A stretch of 64,000 nucleotides of DNA from Fusobacterium perfoetens (GTDB lineage Bacteria; Fusobacteriota; Fusobacteriia; Fusobacteriales; Fusobacteriaceae): NCBI RefSeq assembly GCF_021531475.1, contig NZ_JADYTX010000004.1:1-64000 (forward strand). The letters run 5' to 3'. The position numbers and the translations under genes were made by a program. The stretch's first letter is position 1. Each line of letters starts with the position of its first letter. Below are positions 36,660 through 45,673 of the stretch, piece after piece. The notes under the pieces were generated by a model. It was not told where the DNA came from, did not search any database, and saw nothing but the letters and a program-made list of their open reading frames with translations.

Positions 36660-38448
36660 CAAGTTTCCCTTCAATTCTATCAACTAATGTTTGTCCCCTT
36701 AAACCATATTTTTCCATTAGTTCTCCTCTTTTTCCATGAGGAATTTCTCCAAACTCTATCCCAATTTTATTTACTTTTCTATTCATATTTATATCATTAA
36801 GATAATTTAAAATTTTGCTACCAAACCCATTTACTTCATAGGCTTCTTCTAACACAAAAATATTATCATATTTTTCAAATTCATTTTTTATATAAGTTTC
36901 GTCCATAGGAGTTATTGACGCTGCACTTACAATAGTCCCGTCTATTCCTTTTTTCTCTAATAAATCTCTAACAGATAGAATTTCTTTTAACATACTTCCA
37001 GTGCAAATAAAAAGATTTTTCTCTCCTTTTACTATCTCTCTCCATTTTCCCAATTCAAATTCTTTATCATCTTCTATATTATAAACATTTTCTTTACTAT
37101 ATCTTATAGCCATTGGATTATAAATATCTCTTGATATTTCCAACACTTCTTTTAATTCTTTTTCGGTAGTAGGAGCCACAAGATAAAAATTAGGAATTGT
37201 TATAAATAAAGATATATCATACAGACCATTATGAGTCTTTCCGTCTTCTCCAACTATTCCTGCCCTATCAATTAAAAATCTAACCGGAAGATTTTGCAGT
37301 GATATATCATGAATAAGCTGTCCCACTCCCCTTTGTAAAAAAGTAGAGTAAACAGCAAAATAAGGTTTCTTTTGACTTTTTGCAAGTCCACCTGCAAAAG
37401 TTACTCCATGTCCCTCAGCTATTCCTATATCAAAACTTCTCTCCGGATATTTTTCAAAAAATTCTTTTAATCCTGTACCCTTTACCATTCCTGCCGATAT
37501 AGCAAAAATATCTTTATCAACTTTTCCAAGTTCAACTAAACTTTCTCCAACAACATCAGAATATATTTTTTGAGGTCCTTTTTTTTGAGGATTCAACGGA
37601 CTTACTCCGTGAAATTTTTCTTTCTCTTCTTCAGCTGGTTTATATCCTTTTCCTTTTTGAGTTTTTATATGTACAAATATAGGCCCCTCTTCAACTTTTA
37701 CTTTTTCAAGAATAGAAATAAGATCTTCTAAATTATGTCCATCAATTACTCCAAAATATTTAAAACCTAAATTTTCAGATATACTTACCGGTAAAAAGAA
37801 ATTTTTAACAGAATGTTCTGCTCTTTTTATTGTATTTGAAAGTTTTTTCCCAAAATTTCCCTTTCCTATGATATTTTTCACATCTTTTCTTATACTCATA
37901 TAAGCTTTACTAAGTATCATACGACTGAAAAATTTAGAAAGTCCTCCTACATTTTCGCCAATAGACATCTCGTTATCATTCAAAATAACAACCATATTTT
38001 TTATATTTACCATATTATTTAAAGCTTCTAAAGAGTGTCCATTAGCAATAGAAGCATCTCCTACAATAACTATTATTTTGTCCTTTGGATTTCCTACTGC
38101 TAAACCTACTCCAGCTGATAAAGCACTTCCTGCATGTCCACTTATAAAATTATCATAATGACTTTCTTTAGGATCACAAAAAGGTCCAATCCCTCCAAAA
38201 GTTCTTAAAGTATCAAATCTATCTTCTCTATCAGTTAAAATTTTATATACATAAGATTGATGTCCAACATCAAATAAAATTTTTGTATTTTTATCATCAA
38301 AGACTTTTCTTAAAGCAACTGTTAATTCTACAATACCTAAATTAGAAGCTAAATGTCCTCCATTTTTTAGGACTACATCTATAATTTTAGCTCTTAATTT
38401 ATCACACAGTTCTTTTAAATCTTTTATGTTTAAGTTACTCAAATCCAT
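36646..38448 (-). CDS. dxs: 1-deoxy-D-xylulose-5-phosphate synthase
   Basis: This 600-residue thiamine-diphosphate enzyme condenses pyruvate and glyceraldehyde 3-phosphate in the first MEP-pathway step. It has FDVGHQSYVYKILTDR (about 59-74), the thiamine motif in the form VGDASIANGHSLEALNN, NDNEMSIGENVG, and the transketolase-like pyrimidine and C-terminal domains (DIGIAEGHGVTFAGGLA, FLIDRAGIVGEDGKTHNG). The canonical GDG of the cofactor motif is GDA here. It is slightly shorter than E. coli Dxs. It supplies Dxr and IspH encoded elsewhere in the window. Confidence 0.95.
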   Translation of the reverse strand: MDLSNLNIKDLKELCDKLRAKIIDVVLKNGGHLASNLGIVELTVALRKVFDDKNTKILFDVGHQSYVYKILTDREDRFDTLRTFGGIGPFCDPKESHYDNFISGHAGSALSAGVGLAVGNPKDKIIVIVGDASIANGHSLEALNNMVNIKNMVVILNDNEMSIGENVGGLSKFFSRMILSKAYMSIRKDVKNIIGKGNFGKKLSNTIKRAEHSVKNFFLPVSISENLGFKYFGVIDGHNLEDLISILEKVKVEEGPIFVHIKTQKGKGYKPAEEEKEKFHGVSPLNPQKKGPQKIYSDVVGESLVELGKVDKDIFAISAGMVKGTGLKEFFEKYPERSFDIGIAEGHGVTFAGGLAKSQKKPYFAVYSTFLQRGVGQLIHDISLQNLPVRFLIDRAGIVGEDGKTHNGLYDISLFITIPNFYLVAPTTEKELKEVLEISRDIYNPMAIRYSKENVYNIEDDKEFELGKWREIVKGEKNLFICTGSMLKEILSVRDLLEKKGIDGTIVSAASITPMDETYIKNEFEKYDNIFVLEEAYEVNGFGSKILNYLNDINMNRKVNKIGIEFGEIPHGKRGELMEKYGLRGQTLVDRIEGKLDVRG

Positions 38449-38467
38449 ATTCTCGCCCCAATCTATC

Positions 38468-38932
38468 CTATACTAAATAGTCTTTAAATAAAAAAGCTAT
38501 TATTATTCCTACAGTGGCTCCTATCAAGACCTCAAATGGTGTATGTCCCAATAACTCTTTCAATTTTTTTCCATCATTAAATCTTTGTCCAAGTCTTTGA
38601 GCAAATTCGTCTACCATTTTATTTACGATCTTAGCCTGTCTTCCTGCAGCTCTTCTTATACCTGCTGCATCATACATTGTTATCCCAGCAAAAACTATAG
38701 CTATCGCAAAATATGGAGTATTTGTTCCATATACAATCCCTATACAAGTAGTCAAACAAGAAACTGTTGATGAATGAGAGCTTGGCATTCCACCTGTTTC
38801 TAAAAATCTCTTTAAATTAAAGTCTTTATTTGTAAAGATTGTTTCAAGAACTTTATAAAACTGTGCCACAAACCATGCTACAAAAGTTACATCTAATATT
38901 CTATTATTAAAAATGATACCAACCTCATTCAT
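38468..38932 (-). CDS. Divergent PAP2 family membrane protein (DUF212)
   Basis: This 154-residue membrane protein matches the DUF212/YuiD family, distant relatives of PAP2 lipid phosphatases. It shows FLETGGMPSSHSSTVSCLTT (about 44-63), with the SSH motif, AGIRRAAGRQAKIVNKM and the C-terminal LLGHTPFEVLIGATVGI with a conserved His. About four hydrophobic segments are present. An undecaprenyl or other lipid phosphate substrate is possible, given the isoprenoid neighbours, but this is inference. Confidence 0.9.
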   Translation of the reverse strand: MNEVGIIFNNRILDVTFVAWFVAQFYKVLETIFTNKDFNLKRFLETGGMPSSHSSTVSCLTTCIGIVYGTNTPYFAIAIVFAGITMYDAAGIRRAAGRQAKIVNKMVDEFAQRLGQRFNDGKKLKELLGHTPFEVLIGATVGIIIAFLFKDYLV

Positions 38933-38958
38933 TCTTTCTCCTTTTATCCAGAAATTTC

Positions 38959-39264
38959 TTATCTAACACTTTCTTTCAATTCTAAAGAAATTTTTGGATT
39001 TTCTTTATTTTCTTTATATAAAATTATTGTTTTTCCTATGATTCCAACTACTTCACAACCTGTTTTTTCTTGAATTATTTCTGCTAATTCTCTTTTATCT
39101 AATTCTACAGATTGTAACATTTTTACTTTTATTAATTCTCTTGAAGATATAGCATCTAATATACTTTGTCCTAAGTTATCTGTATATCCTTCTTTTCCAA
39201 CTCTTACTAATGGCTCTAACTCATGAGCTCTTTTTCTTAAAAATTCTCTTTCTCTACTGTTCAT
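38959..39264 (-). CDS. yhbY: YhbY-type RNA-binding protein
   Basis: This 101-residue protein has the CRS1/YhbY (CRM) fold: LRKRAHELEPLVRVGKEGYT near the start with the GKEG loop, LIKVKMLQ, and VVGIIGKTIILYK near the end. Such proteins bind pre-50S ribosomal particles. It lies between RNase J and the DUF212 gene. Confidence 0.92.
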   Translation of the reverse strand: MNSREREFLRKRAHELEPLVRVGKEGYTDNLGQSILDAISSRELIKVKMLQSVELDKRELAEIIQEKTGCEVVGIIGKTIILYKENKENPKISLELKESVR

Positions 39265-39298
39265 CTATTTTTCTCCTTAATATTTTTTATTTAATTTT

Positions 39299-41080
39299 TT
39301 AAACTTCCAGTATAATTGGTAAAATTACTGGATTTCTTTTTGTTTTGCTGTAAACATATTTTGCTACAGCCTCTTTAGTTACATTTTTTAGAGGTTGCCA
39401 ATCTCTAAGTTCATCTCTTTCAACTTTGGCAATCTTCATATTGATATGTTCTATCACACCATTTATAAGTTCATCAGATTCTTTTGAATATGTAAATCCT
39501 CTAGTTATTACCTCTGGACCAGAAAGAATTTTTTTAGTTTCTTTATCTAAAGTAAACCCTACTATAATAACTCCATCTTGTGATAATTGTTGTCTATCTC
39601 TTAAAACTGTTTGTCCTATATCCCCAACACCTAAACCATCAATAAATGTAGCTCCAGCACTTACTTTTCCTTTTAATTTTACACCACTTTTTGCTACTTC
39701 TATTTTATTTCCATTTAGTGCAAGTATTGTATTTGATTTTGGAATTCCAACTTTTAAAGCTGTATCTATATGAGCTTTAAGCATTTTATATTCTCCGTGA
39801 ACAGGCACAAAATATTTTGGCTTTATCAAGTTGAATATAAGTTCTTGCTCTATCTTTGAACCATGTCCTGAAACGTGAATTCCAGCCACTTTCTTAAATA
39901 TTACTTCTGCTTCATATTTTAATAAATTATTTATATTTTTTGAAACAGCTTTTTCATTACCAGGGATTGGTGTAGCAGAGATAATTACTGTATCTCCCTC
40001 TTTTACCCTTGTATGTTTGTGAATATTTGAAGCTATTCTTGAAAGAGAAGCCATTGGCTCTCCTTGAGTACCTGTACAAAGTATGACTACTTTATTATCT
40101 TTTTGATTATCTACTTCAGATAAAGGAATTATTGTATCTTTTTTTATTTTTAAATATCCCATATTTGAAGCAATCTCAAAAACTTTAACTAAGCTTCTTC
40201 CATCAACTGCTATTTTTCTTCCATATGATTCTGAAATTTCTATTATTTGTTGAAGTCTATGGATATGTGAAGCAAAAGCCGCTATTATTATTCTTCCTTT
40301 AGCCTTTGCAAACTCTATTTGAAAAGCTTCTCCAACTGTTTTTTCTGATGGAGTAAATCCTTCTGACTCAGCATTTGTAGAATCAGATAAAAGTAAATCT
40401 ATTCCCTTTTCTCCAAGTTGAGCAAATCTTGCCAAATCACTTGGTTGTCCATCTACTGGAGTAAAATCTATTTTAAAATCTCCTGTAAATAAAACATTTC
40501 CTGCTGGTGTGCTTACATAAATTGCATAAGAATCAGCAATGGAGTGAGTTATTCTTATAAATTCAATATTAAAATATTTTCCAATTTTTACTTTTGATCT
40601 ATTTTTAACTTCTCTCATTTTTGGAACATCTTTTATTTTAAGATTTTCAAATTTTGATTCTATCAGAGCAAGTGTTAATTTTCCTGAAAAAATAGAAACA
40701 TCTTTATCGATTTTTTGATATAGATATGGAATAGCTCCTATATGATCTTCGTGGCCGTGAGTTACAAAAAGACCTTTTATTTTACTCTTATTATTTTCTA
40801 CATAAGAAAAATCTGGAATTACTGCATCTATACCTAAAAGTCCCTCTCCAGGAAATCCTAATCCACAATCAATTATTATTATCTCATCTCTATATTGGAC
40901 TAAACTCATATTTTTTCCAACTTCATCTAATCCACCTAGAGGAATAACATACATTTTTTCTTCTTTTGTCTCTTTAGTTTCTTTAATCTCTTTTACTATT
41001 TCTTTTGTTTTTTCTAAATTCTCTGTTCCTTTCTTCCCTTTTTTTTCAAAAGAGTTAGTTTTTTTTCTCCTAAATATCAT
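39299..41080 (-). CDS. rnj: Ribonuclease J
   Basis: This 593-residue metallo-beta-lactamase RNase has 5' exonuclease and endonuclease activity in mRNA and rRNA maturation. The zinc motif THGHEDHIGAIPYL lies near residue 107, and the beta-CASP part contains SDSTNAESEGFTPSE, CTGTQGEPMASLSRIA and PVHGEYKMLKAH. The N-terminal 40 residues form a charged extension (KEIKETKETKEEK) not shared by B. subtilis RNase J1. Presence of RNase J in a diderm of this kind fits Fusobacteriota. Confidence 0.96.
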   Translation of the reverse strand: MIFRRKKTNSFEKKGKKGTENLEKTKEIVKEIKETKETKEEKMYVIPLGGLDEVGKNMSLVQYRDEIIIIDCGLGFPGEGLLGIDAVIPDFSYVENNKSKIKGLFVTHGHEDHIGAIPYLYQKIDKDVSIFSGKLTLALIESKFENLKIKDVPKMREVKNRSKVKIGKYFNIEFIRITHSIADSYAIYVSTPAGNVLFTGDFKIDFTPVDGQPSDLARFAQLGEKGIDLLLSDSTNAESEGFTPSEKTVGEAFQIEFAKAKGRIIIAAFASHIHRLQQIIEISESYGRKIAVDGRSLVKVFEIASNMGYLKIKKDTIIPLSEVDNQKDNKVVILCTGTQGEPMASLSRIASNIHKHTRVKEGDTVIISATPIPGNEKAVSKNINNLLKYEAEVIFKKVAGIHVSGHGSKIEQELIFNLIKPKYFVPVHGEYKMLKAHIDTALKVGIPKSNTILALNGNKIEVAKSGVKLKGKVSAGATFIDGLGVGDIGQTVLRDRQQLSQDGVIIVGFTLDKETKKILSGPEVITRGFTYSKESDELINGVIEHINMKIAKVERDELRDWQPLKNVTKEAVAKYVYSKTKRNPVILPIILEV

Positions 41081-41106
41081 TTTTTCTTCCTCTTATCTTT
41101 ATTTGA

Positions 41107-42090
41107 TTATTCTCCTGTGGATATAACTATCTTATTTTTAAGATTTTTATCCTCTTTAAGATTTTCAATTCCTAACTTTTTAGCTATTTTATAAGCTACA
41201 AAATAATCTTCTTTATTATATGAAACTTGACTCTCTTTTTCAGATACTTTATTTTTTATTCTTCTCAACCCTAAGTATCCTTCTTTATCCAAAGTTTGCA
41301 TATATTCAGCTGCTTTTTCACTTACTCCAACAACATCAATATCATAGATTTTTCTCTCCTCTTTTCCAAGAACGATTACTACATTAGCTAATGTTGGAAT
41401 TGTTGCATCTTCTTTTATTTTGAAATATTTTTCATCAACTGACATTATTATATCTTCAGTTTGTTTTTGATTTAGATCATTTATAATAACATAACTTTCA
41501 TTGATATTTGTTTCATAGTTAGCTGCTGAATATTTAACTCCAAGGTCTTTTTGAAGTTTATTTCCAGTTTTTCTAGCATATCCTGCTTTTCCGTTAGCAT
41601 TTAATATATCAACCACTACTTTAGCATTTTCTATACTAGCTTTTTCATCACTACTATAAAAGTTTTCAAATATTTTTTCTATACTAGAAGTTAAAATATA
41701 TCTTTTATCTTCTACCACTACTTCTGGTATTTTTGTAGAAGTTTTTACTGGTAATTCTACTTCTCCATATTTTAAAACTTTATAGTCTTTTATTTTTTCT
41801 GGAAAAATATAGTTAATATTATTTAAAATTTCTTTGTAATTTTTTACATCTACAAGCTCTCCAAGAGTTTTTTCTTTATCTAGTTGTATTTCAAAAGGAA
41901 TCTCTATTGCCAGTTTATCTTCATAAACTAGAAAAATATTTTCTTTCCCTACCAACATATACCTTGTCATTTTATCTGTTTCTCTATTATCTCTTAAAGT
42001 TATAAAAATTAACGAACAGATAAATACTGTAAGTAAAATCGCTCCCCCTAAAACATATTTTATTCTAGATAATTTTTTCTTATAGTTCAC
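41107..42090 (-). CDS. Membrane-anchored protein with LytR C-terminal (LytR_C) domain
   Basis: This 327-residue protein has one N-terminal membrane helix (about 14-30) and a long extracytoplasmic part. Residues about 156-240 (VVVDILNANGKAGYARKTGN, then VIIND and LANVVIVLGKE) match the LytR_C domain, normally found behind LytR-CpsA-Psr catalytic domains, but no LCP catalytic domain is present. The role is unknown; cell-envelope binding is a guess from the domain. It overlaps mtaB by 11 bp. Confidence 0.8.
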   Translation of the reverse strand: MNYKKKLSRIKYVLGGAILLTVFICSLIFITLRDNRETDKMTRYMLVGKENIFLVYEDKLAIEIPFEIQLDKEKTLGELVDVKNYKEILNNINYIFPEKIKDYKVLKYGEVELPVKTSTKIPEVVVEDKRYILTSSIEKIFENFYSSDEKASIENAKVVVDILNANGKAGYARKTGNKLQKDLGVKYSAANYETNINESYVIINDLNQKQTEDIIMSVDEKYFKIKEDATIPTLANVVIVLGKEERKIYDIDVVGVSEKAAEYMQTLDKEGYLGLRRIKNKVSEKESQVSYNKEDYFVAYKIAKKLGIENLKEDKNLKNKIVISTGE

Positions 42091-43387
42091 CTATTAACAG
42101 CTCCTTTTCAATAGATATTATTTTTACTTTTACTTCGTCATTTGTTTTTAAAATAATATTTTCTTTTCCTAAAATTTCCACTCTAAGATAATTTTTGCTA
42201 TACCCAAAATAGCTTCCTTTTTTTTGTTCTTCCACTAATACAGTTAACTCTTTTCCTAAATATTTTTCTCTTATTTTTTCTCCACACTCTTCTTGTGCTT
42301 TTTCTAAATCAATTACTCTTTCTCTTCTTACTTGCATAGGTATTTGATCTTTAAAAGTAGCTGCCAGAGTTTTTTCTCTCTCTGAATAAGGGAAAACGTG
42401 AAGTGATGAGAACCCAATCTCTTTTATAGCTTCTTTTGTATTTTCATACATTTTTTCTGTTTCTCCTGGAAAACCAACTATTACATCAGCTGTGTATTCT
42501 ATATTTTCCACTTCTAATTTTAATTTTTGAAGTCTTTCTTTTATCAATTCCACTCCATATTTTCTTCTCATAGCTCTTAGTACATCATCATCACAAGATT
42601 GTAAAGAGATATGTAAGTGAGGCATTATTTTAGGATTTTTCATAACAGAAATAAATCTATCTGTTATTCTATCTGGATATATTGAACCAAGTCTTATTCT
42701 TGTAATACCATCTATTTTTGTAAGGCTTTCTAATAAATCTTCAAAAACTATATCTCCTTCAAGATCTTTTCCATAGTCACCTATATTTATTCCAATAAGT
42801 ATTATTTCTTTATATCCCTCTTCCACAAGTTTTTTTGCTTCAGAAATTATGTTTTCAAAATTTCTTGATCTACTTTTTCCTCTCCCAAAAGGAATTTTAC
42901 AATAAGAACAGAAATTATTACATCCATCTTGGATTTTTATATAGGCTCTTGACATCTCTCTTAAAGTTGAAAACTCTAATTCTTGATATTTATCCTCTTG
43001 AAAAATATCTGATACCATTAGATGATTTGGTTCTTTACTTTTTAATTCTTCTATAAGAGTAACTATTCCCTCTTTATTTGTATTTCCTACAACATAATCA
43101 ACTTCGTCTATTTTAAGAAGTTCTTCTCCGTTTGTTTGAGCATAACAGCCTGTCACTATCACTTTTCCATTAGGATTATGTCTTTTAGCTCTTCTTAATA
43201 TATTTCTTGTTTTTTTATCAGCTATCGAAGTAACTGTACAAGAGTTTACAATATAAAAATCTGAATATCCATCAAAATCTACATCTTTATAACCTAATTT
43301 TGTAAGCTTTGTTTTTAGACTTTCAGTTTCATATTGATTAACTTTACATCCTAAAGTATAAAAAGCCACTTTTTTATTTAAATTCAT
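42080..43387 (-). CDS. mtaB: tRNA t6A37 methylthiotransferase MtaB
   Basis: This 435-residue radical-SAM enzyme adds a methylthio group to t6A37 in ANN-decoding tRNAs. It has the N-terminal UPF0004 domain with KVAFYTLGCKVNQYETES, SCTVTS and TGCYAQ cysteines, the radical-SAM motif DGCNNFCSYCKIPFGRGKSR (CX3CX2C), HISLQSCDDDVLRAMRRKY and a C-terminal TRAM domain. The single-cysteine spacing and SYCKIPFGRG favour MtaB over MiaB or RimO. Confidence 0.94.
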   Translation of the reverse strand: MNLNKKVAFYTLGCKVNQYETESLKTKLTKLGYKDVDFDGYSDFYIVNSCTVTSIADKKTRNILRRAKRHNPNGKVIVTGCYAQTNGEELLKIDEVDYVVGNTNKEGIVTLIEELKSKEPNHLMVSDIFQEDKYQELEFSTLREMSRAYIKIQDGCNNFCSYCKIPFGRGKSRSRNFENIISEAKKLVEEGYKEIILIGINIGDYGKDLEGDIVFEDLLESLTKIDGITRIRLGSIYPDRITDRFISVMKNPKIMPHLHISLQSCDDDVLRAMRRKYGVELIKERLQKLKLEVENIEYTADVIVGFPGETEKMYENTKEAIKEIGFSSLHVFPYSEREKTLAATFKDQIPMQVRRERVIDLEKAQEECGEKIREKYLGKELTVLVEEQKKGSYFGYSKNYLRVEILGKENIILKTNDEVKVKIISIEKELLIGEL

Positions 43388-44090
43388 TAACTAGCACTCC
43401 TCCTACTACAATAGCAGCAGTTTCAGCTCTCAAAATATTTTTTCCTAAAGTAACTATATTAACATTTTCTAAATTTTTTAAATAGTCTATCTCACTAATA
43501 TCAAATCCACCCTCTGGTCCAATAATATAAAGAACTTTTTTAGGTTTATTTTCAATTTTTCTTAAAAGATTTTTTAAGTTAAATTCTTTTTCACATTCAT
43601 AAGGTACTATTACTGAATCAAATTCTTTATAATCAATCTGATTAATTTTTGTTATTTTATCTATCTTTAAAAATTTTGTTCTTTGACACTGTTTAACTGC
43701 TTCCCTAGAAATTACATTCCATTTATCTTTTGTTTCATTTAATTTTACAATAGTTCTTTTTGTTTCAAGTGGAATTATTCTATCAATTCCAATCTCTGTA
43801 AGTTTTTGTATAACAAGCTCCATTCTATCATTTTTTATTATAGATATTCCTGCTACTAACTCAACTTCATCTTCTTCCGATTTTTTAGTTTCAATTATTT
43901 CTAAAATAATCTCTTTTTTTTCTACTATTAAAACTTTACAGATATACTCATTTTCACCATCTACAGCTCTTATAACTTCACCCTCTTTAACCCTAAAAGA
44001 GTTTTTTAAGTGATTTATATCAGCCTTATCTGTTATTTCTATTCTGTCTAACCCTATAATATTTTTATCTTCAATTACTACAGTTATCAT
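43374..44090 (-). CDS. rsmE: 16S rRNA (uracil-1498-N3)-methyltransferase
   Basis: This 238-residue SPOUT-fold enzyme methylates U1498 of 16S rRNA. The knot region is VLYIIGPEGGFDISEIDYL (about 184-202) followed by TLGKNILRAETAAIV, both diagnostic. The N-terminal PUA-like domain includes HLKNSFRVKEGEVIRAVDG. It overlaps mtaB by 14 bp, a pairing seen in many genomes. Confidence 0.95.
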   Translation of the reverse strand: MITVVIEDKNIIGLDRIEITDKADINHLKNSFRVKEGEVIRAVDGENEYICKVLIVEKKEIILEIIETKKSEEDEVELVAGISIIKNDRMELVIQKLTEIGIDRIIPLETKRTIVKLNETKDKWNVISREAVKQCQRTKFLKIDKITKINQIDYKEFDSVIVPYECEKEFNLKNLLRKIENKPKKVLYIIGPEGGFDISEIDYLKNLENVNIVTLGKNILRAETAAIVVGGVLVNEFK

Positions 44091-44101
44091 CTTTTCACAT
44101 C

Positions 44102-44524
44102 CTAGATAATATCTTTATTTTTTAATAAATCATCTAATGTCGTAGATTTTAAAATCTCTTTCATTGCACTATCAAGTCTATTCCAAATACAACTTCCTAC
44201 ACAACCTTCATCAGCACAATCTTTTGTTTCTTTTACATTTTCATTACAATTTATTATTTTTTCATCATCGTCTAAAATTTTGTAAATTCTATAAAGAGTT
44301 ATCTCTTTTGGGTCTGTTACAAATCTATATCCCCCATTTGGTCCTCTTTTTCCCTCGATGATATTTTCATTTTTCAATTTATTTAGTATTTGCTCTAAAT
44401 ATTGAATAGAAATCTCTTCTCTTTCAGAGATCTCTTTTATCCTCACCATTTTTCCCTTTAGACTTTCTTCTACTATATACACTAAAGCTTTTAAACCATA
44501 TCTAACTTTTGTGTTTATCTTCAT
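44102..44524 (-). CDS. Rrf2-family transcriptional regulator with cysteine cluster
   Basis: This 140-residue winged-helix regulator belongs to the Rrf2 family (IscR, NsrR, CymR). The start KINTKVRYGLKALVYI and the recognition helix with EREEISIQYLEQILNKLKN (about 34-52) are diagnostic, as is GKRGPNGGYRF. Cysteines at about 93, 103, 108 and 112 resemble the Fe-S ligand region of IscR/NsrR, suggesting an iron-sulfur or redox sensor. No iscS/iscU genes follow. It sits 5 bp after ruvB. Confidence 0.92.
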   Translation of the reverse strand: MKINTKVRYGLKALVYIVEESLKGKMVRIKEISEREEISIQYLEQILNKLKNENIIEGKRGPNGGYRFVTDPKEITLYRIYKILDDDEKIINCNENVKETKDCADEGCVGSCIWNRLDSAMKEILKSTTLDDLLKNKDII

Positions 44525-44529
44525 ACTCT

Positions 44530-45519
44530 TTACTCCTTAATCTTAAAATGTTCTCTCCCTTTCTCTGTGACAACTCTTCCTCTTGGAGTTCTTTTTATAT
44601 AACCTATTTTTACTAAATATGGTTCATAAACTTCTTCGATAGTTCTTTTATCCTCTCCTAAAAGTAAAGAAAGAGTTTCTATTCCCACAGGACCTCCATT
44701 ATAATTTTCTAACATAGAAACAATTATCCCTCTATCTAATTCATCAAGTCCATTTTGATCTACCCCTAAAAGTTTCAAAGACTCTGTAACAATAGATTTT
44801 GTTATAACTCCATCACCTTTTATTTCAGCATAATCTCTCACTCTTTTTAAAAATCTATTAGCAATTCTCGGAGTTCCTCTACTTCTTTTAGCGATCTCCA
44901 AAGCTCCCTCTTCTTCAAGACCCACTTGTAAAACTTTTGCTCCTCTAATAAGAATATCAACCAAATCTTTATCTGTATAATATTCCATTCTGTGAGTTAC
45001 ACCAAAACGATCTCTAAGAGGAGAACTTAAAAGTCCAGCTCTTGTAGTGGCTCCTATCAAAGTAAAAGGTGGCAACTCTATTCTTATAGATTTTGCTGAT
45101 GGCCCTTTTCCTATTATTATATCTAGCTCTCCATCTTCCATAGCAGGATATAAAATTTCTTCCACTGAGGTATTCAATCTATGAATTTCATCTATAAATA
45201 AAATATCATTTTCTTCCAAAGATGTCAAAATAGCTGCCAAGTCTCCCGCTTTATCCAAAACTGGTCCAGAAGTTATTTTTAAATTAACTCCCATTTCATT
45301 GGCTATAACTCCAGCAAGAGTAGTTTTTCCAAGTCCAGGAGGTCCATATAAAAGAATATGATCTATACACCCTCCTCTTCTTTTAGCAGCTTCTATAAAA
45401 ATTTTCATTTTTTCTTTAAGAGTAGATTGTCCTATATATTCATCAAATTTTTTTGGTCTAAGGGTTCTTTGAGTTTCTACTTCATTTCCTAATTCTTTAT
45501 CTGTAACCACTCTATCCAC
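44530..45519 (-). CDS. ruvB: Holliday junction helicase motor RuvB (GTG start)
   Basis: This 329-residue AAA+ ATPase drives branch migration of Holliday junctions with RuvA. It has [12 protein letters not shown], Walker [13 protein letters not shown] (about 59-70), Walker [30 protein letters not shown] (sensor 1 and arginine finger region) and the C-terminal winged helix [16 protein letters not shown]. The start is GTG at 45519, with GAGGT five bases upstream. No ruvA or ruvC is adjacent. Confidence 0.97.
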   Translation of the reverse strand: MDRVVTDKELGNEVETQRTLRPKKFDEYIGQSTLKEKMKIFIEAAKRRGGCIDHILLYGPPGLGKTTLAGVIANEMGVNLKITSGPVLDKAGDLAAILTSLEENDILFIDEIHRLNTSVEEILYPAMEDGELDIIIGKGPSAKSIRIELPPFTLIGATTRAGLLSSPLRDRFGVTHRMEYYTDKDLVDILIRGAKVLQVGLEEEGALEIAKRSRGTPRIANRFLKRVRDYAEIKGDGVITKSIVTESLKLLGVDQNGLDELDRGIIVSMLENYNGGPVGIETLSLLLGEDKRTIEEVYEPYLVKIGYIKRTPRGRVVTEKGREHFKIKE

Positions 45520-45561
45520 AACTTACCTCTTTCAAAAAATTCCTTACTCATTTTATAAATT

Positions 45562-45580
45562 ATTATATCATTTATGATAT
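45562..45580 (-). promoter_or_regulatory. -10 box and palindrome upstream of ruvB
   Basis: A TATAAT box (45562-45567, minus strand) overlaps a perfect inverted repeat, ATATCAT-2 nt-ATGATAT, at 45565-45580. No good -35 is visible. The repeat could be an operator for the long ruvB-led gene run; it is not LexA-like. Low-complexity A/T makes chance symmetry possible. Confidence 0.4.
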
Positions 45581-45641
45581 TTTTTTAAAAGTTTTTTCTA
45601 CCATTTTCAAAAAATATTTTCTTTAATATATAACAAAAATA

Positions 45642-45665
45642 AAAAGCCAGCGTGAACTGACTTTT
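45642..45665 (-). terminator. Terminator after glutamine synthetase
   Basis: On the minus strand AAAAGTCAG pairs with CTGGCTTTT (one T-G) across a 6-nt loop and is followed by TTATTTTTG. It lies 9 bp after the stop at 45674. Confidence 0.85.
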
Positions 45666-45673
45666 TAATAAAA

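Noticed and set aside
34981-36683. Longer upstream starts for tlyA (35860) and the HD protein (36683)
   Set aside because: Internal ATG codons at 35815 and 36659 have proper ribosome sites and match family N-termini, while the longer forms only add residues read from the neighbouring gene.
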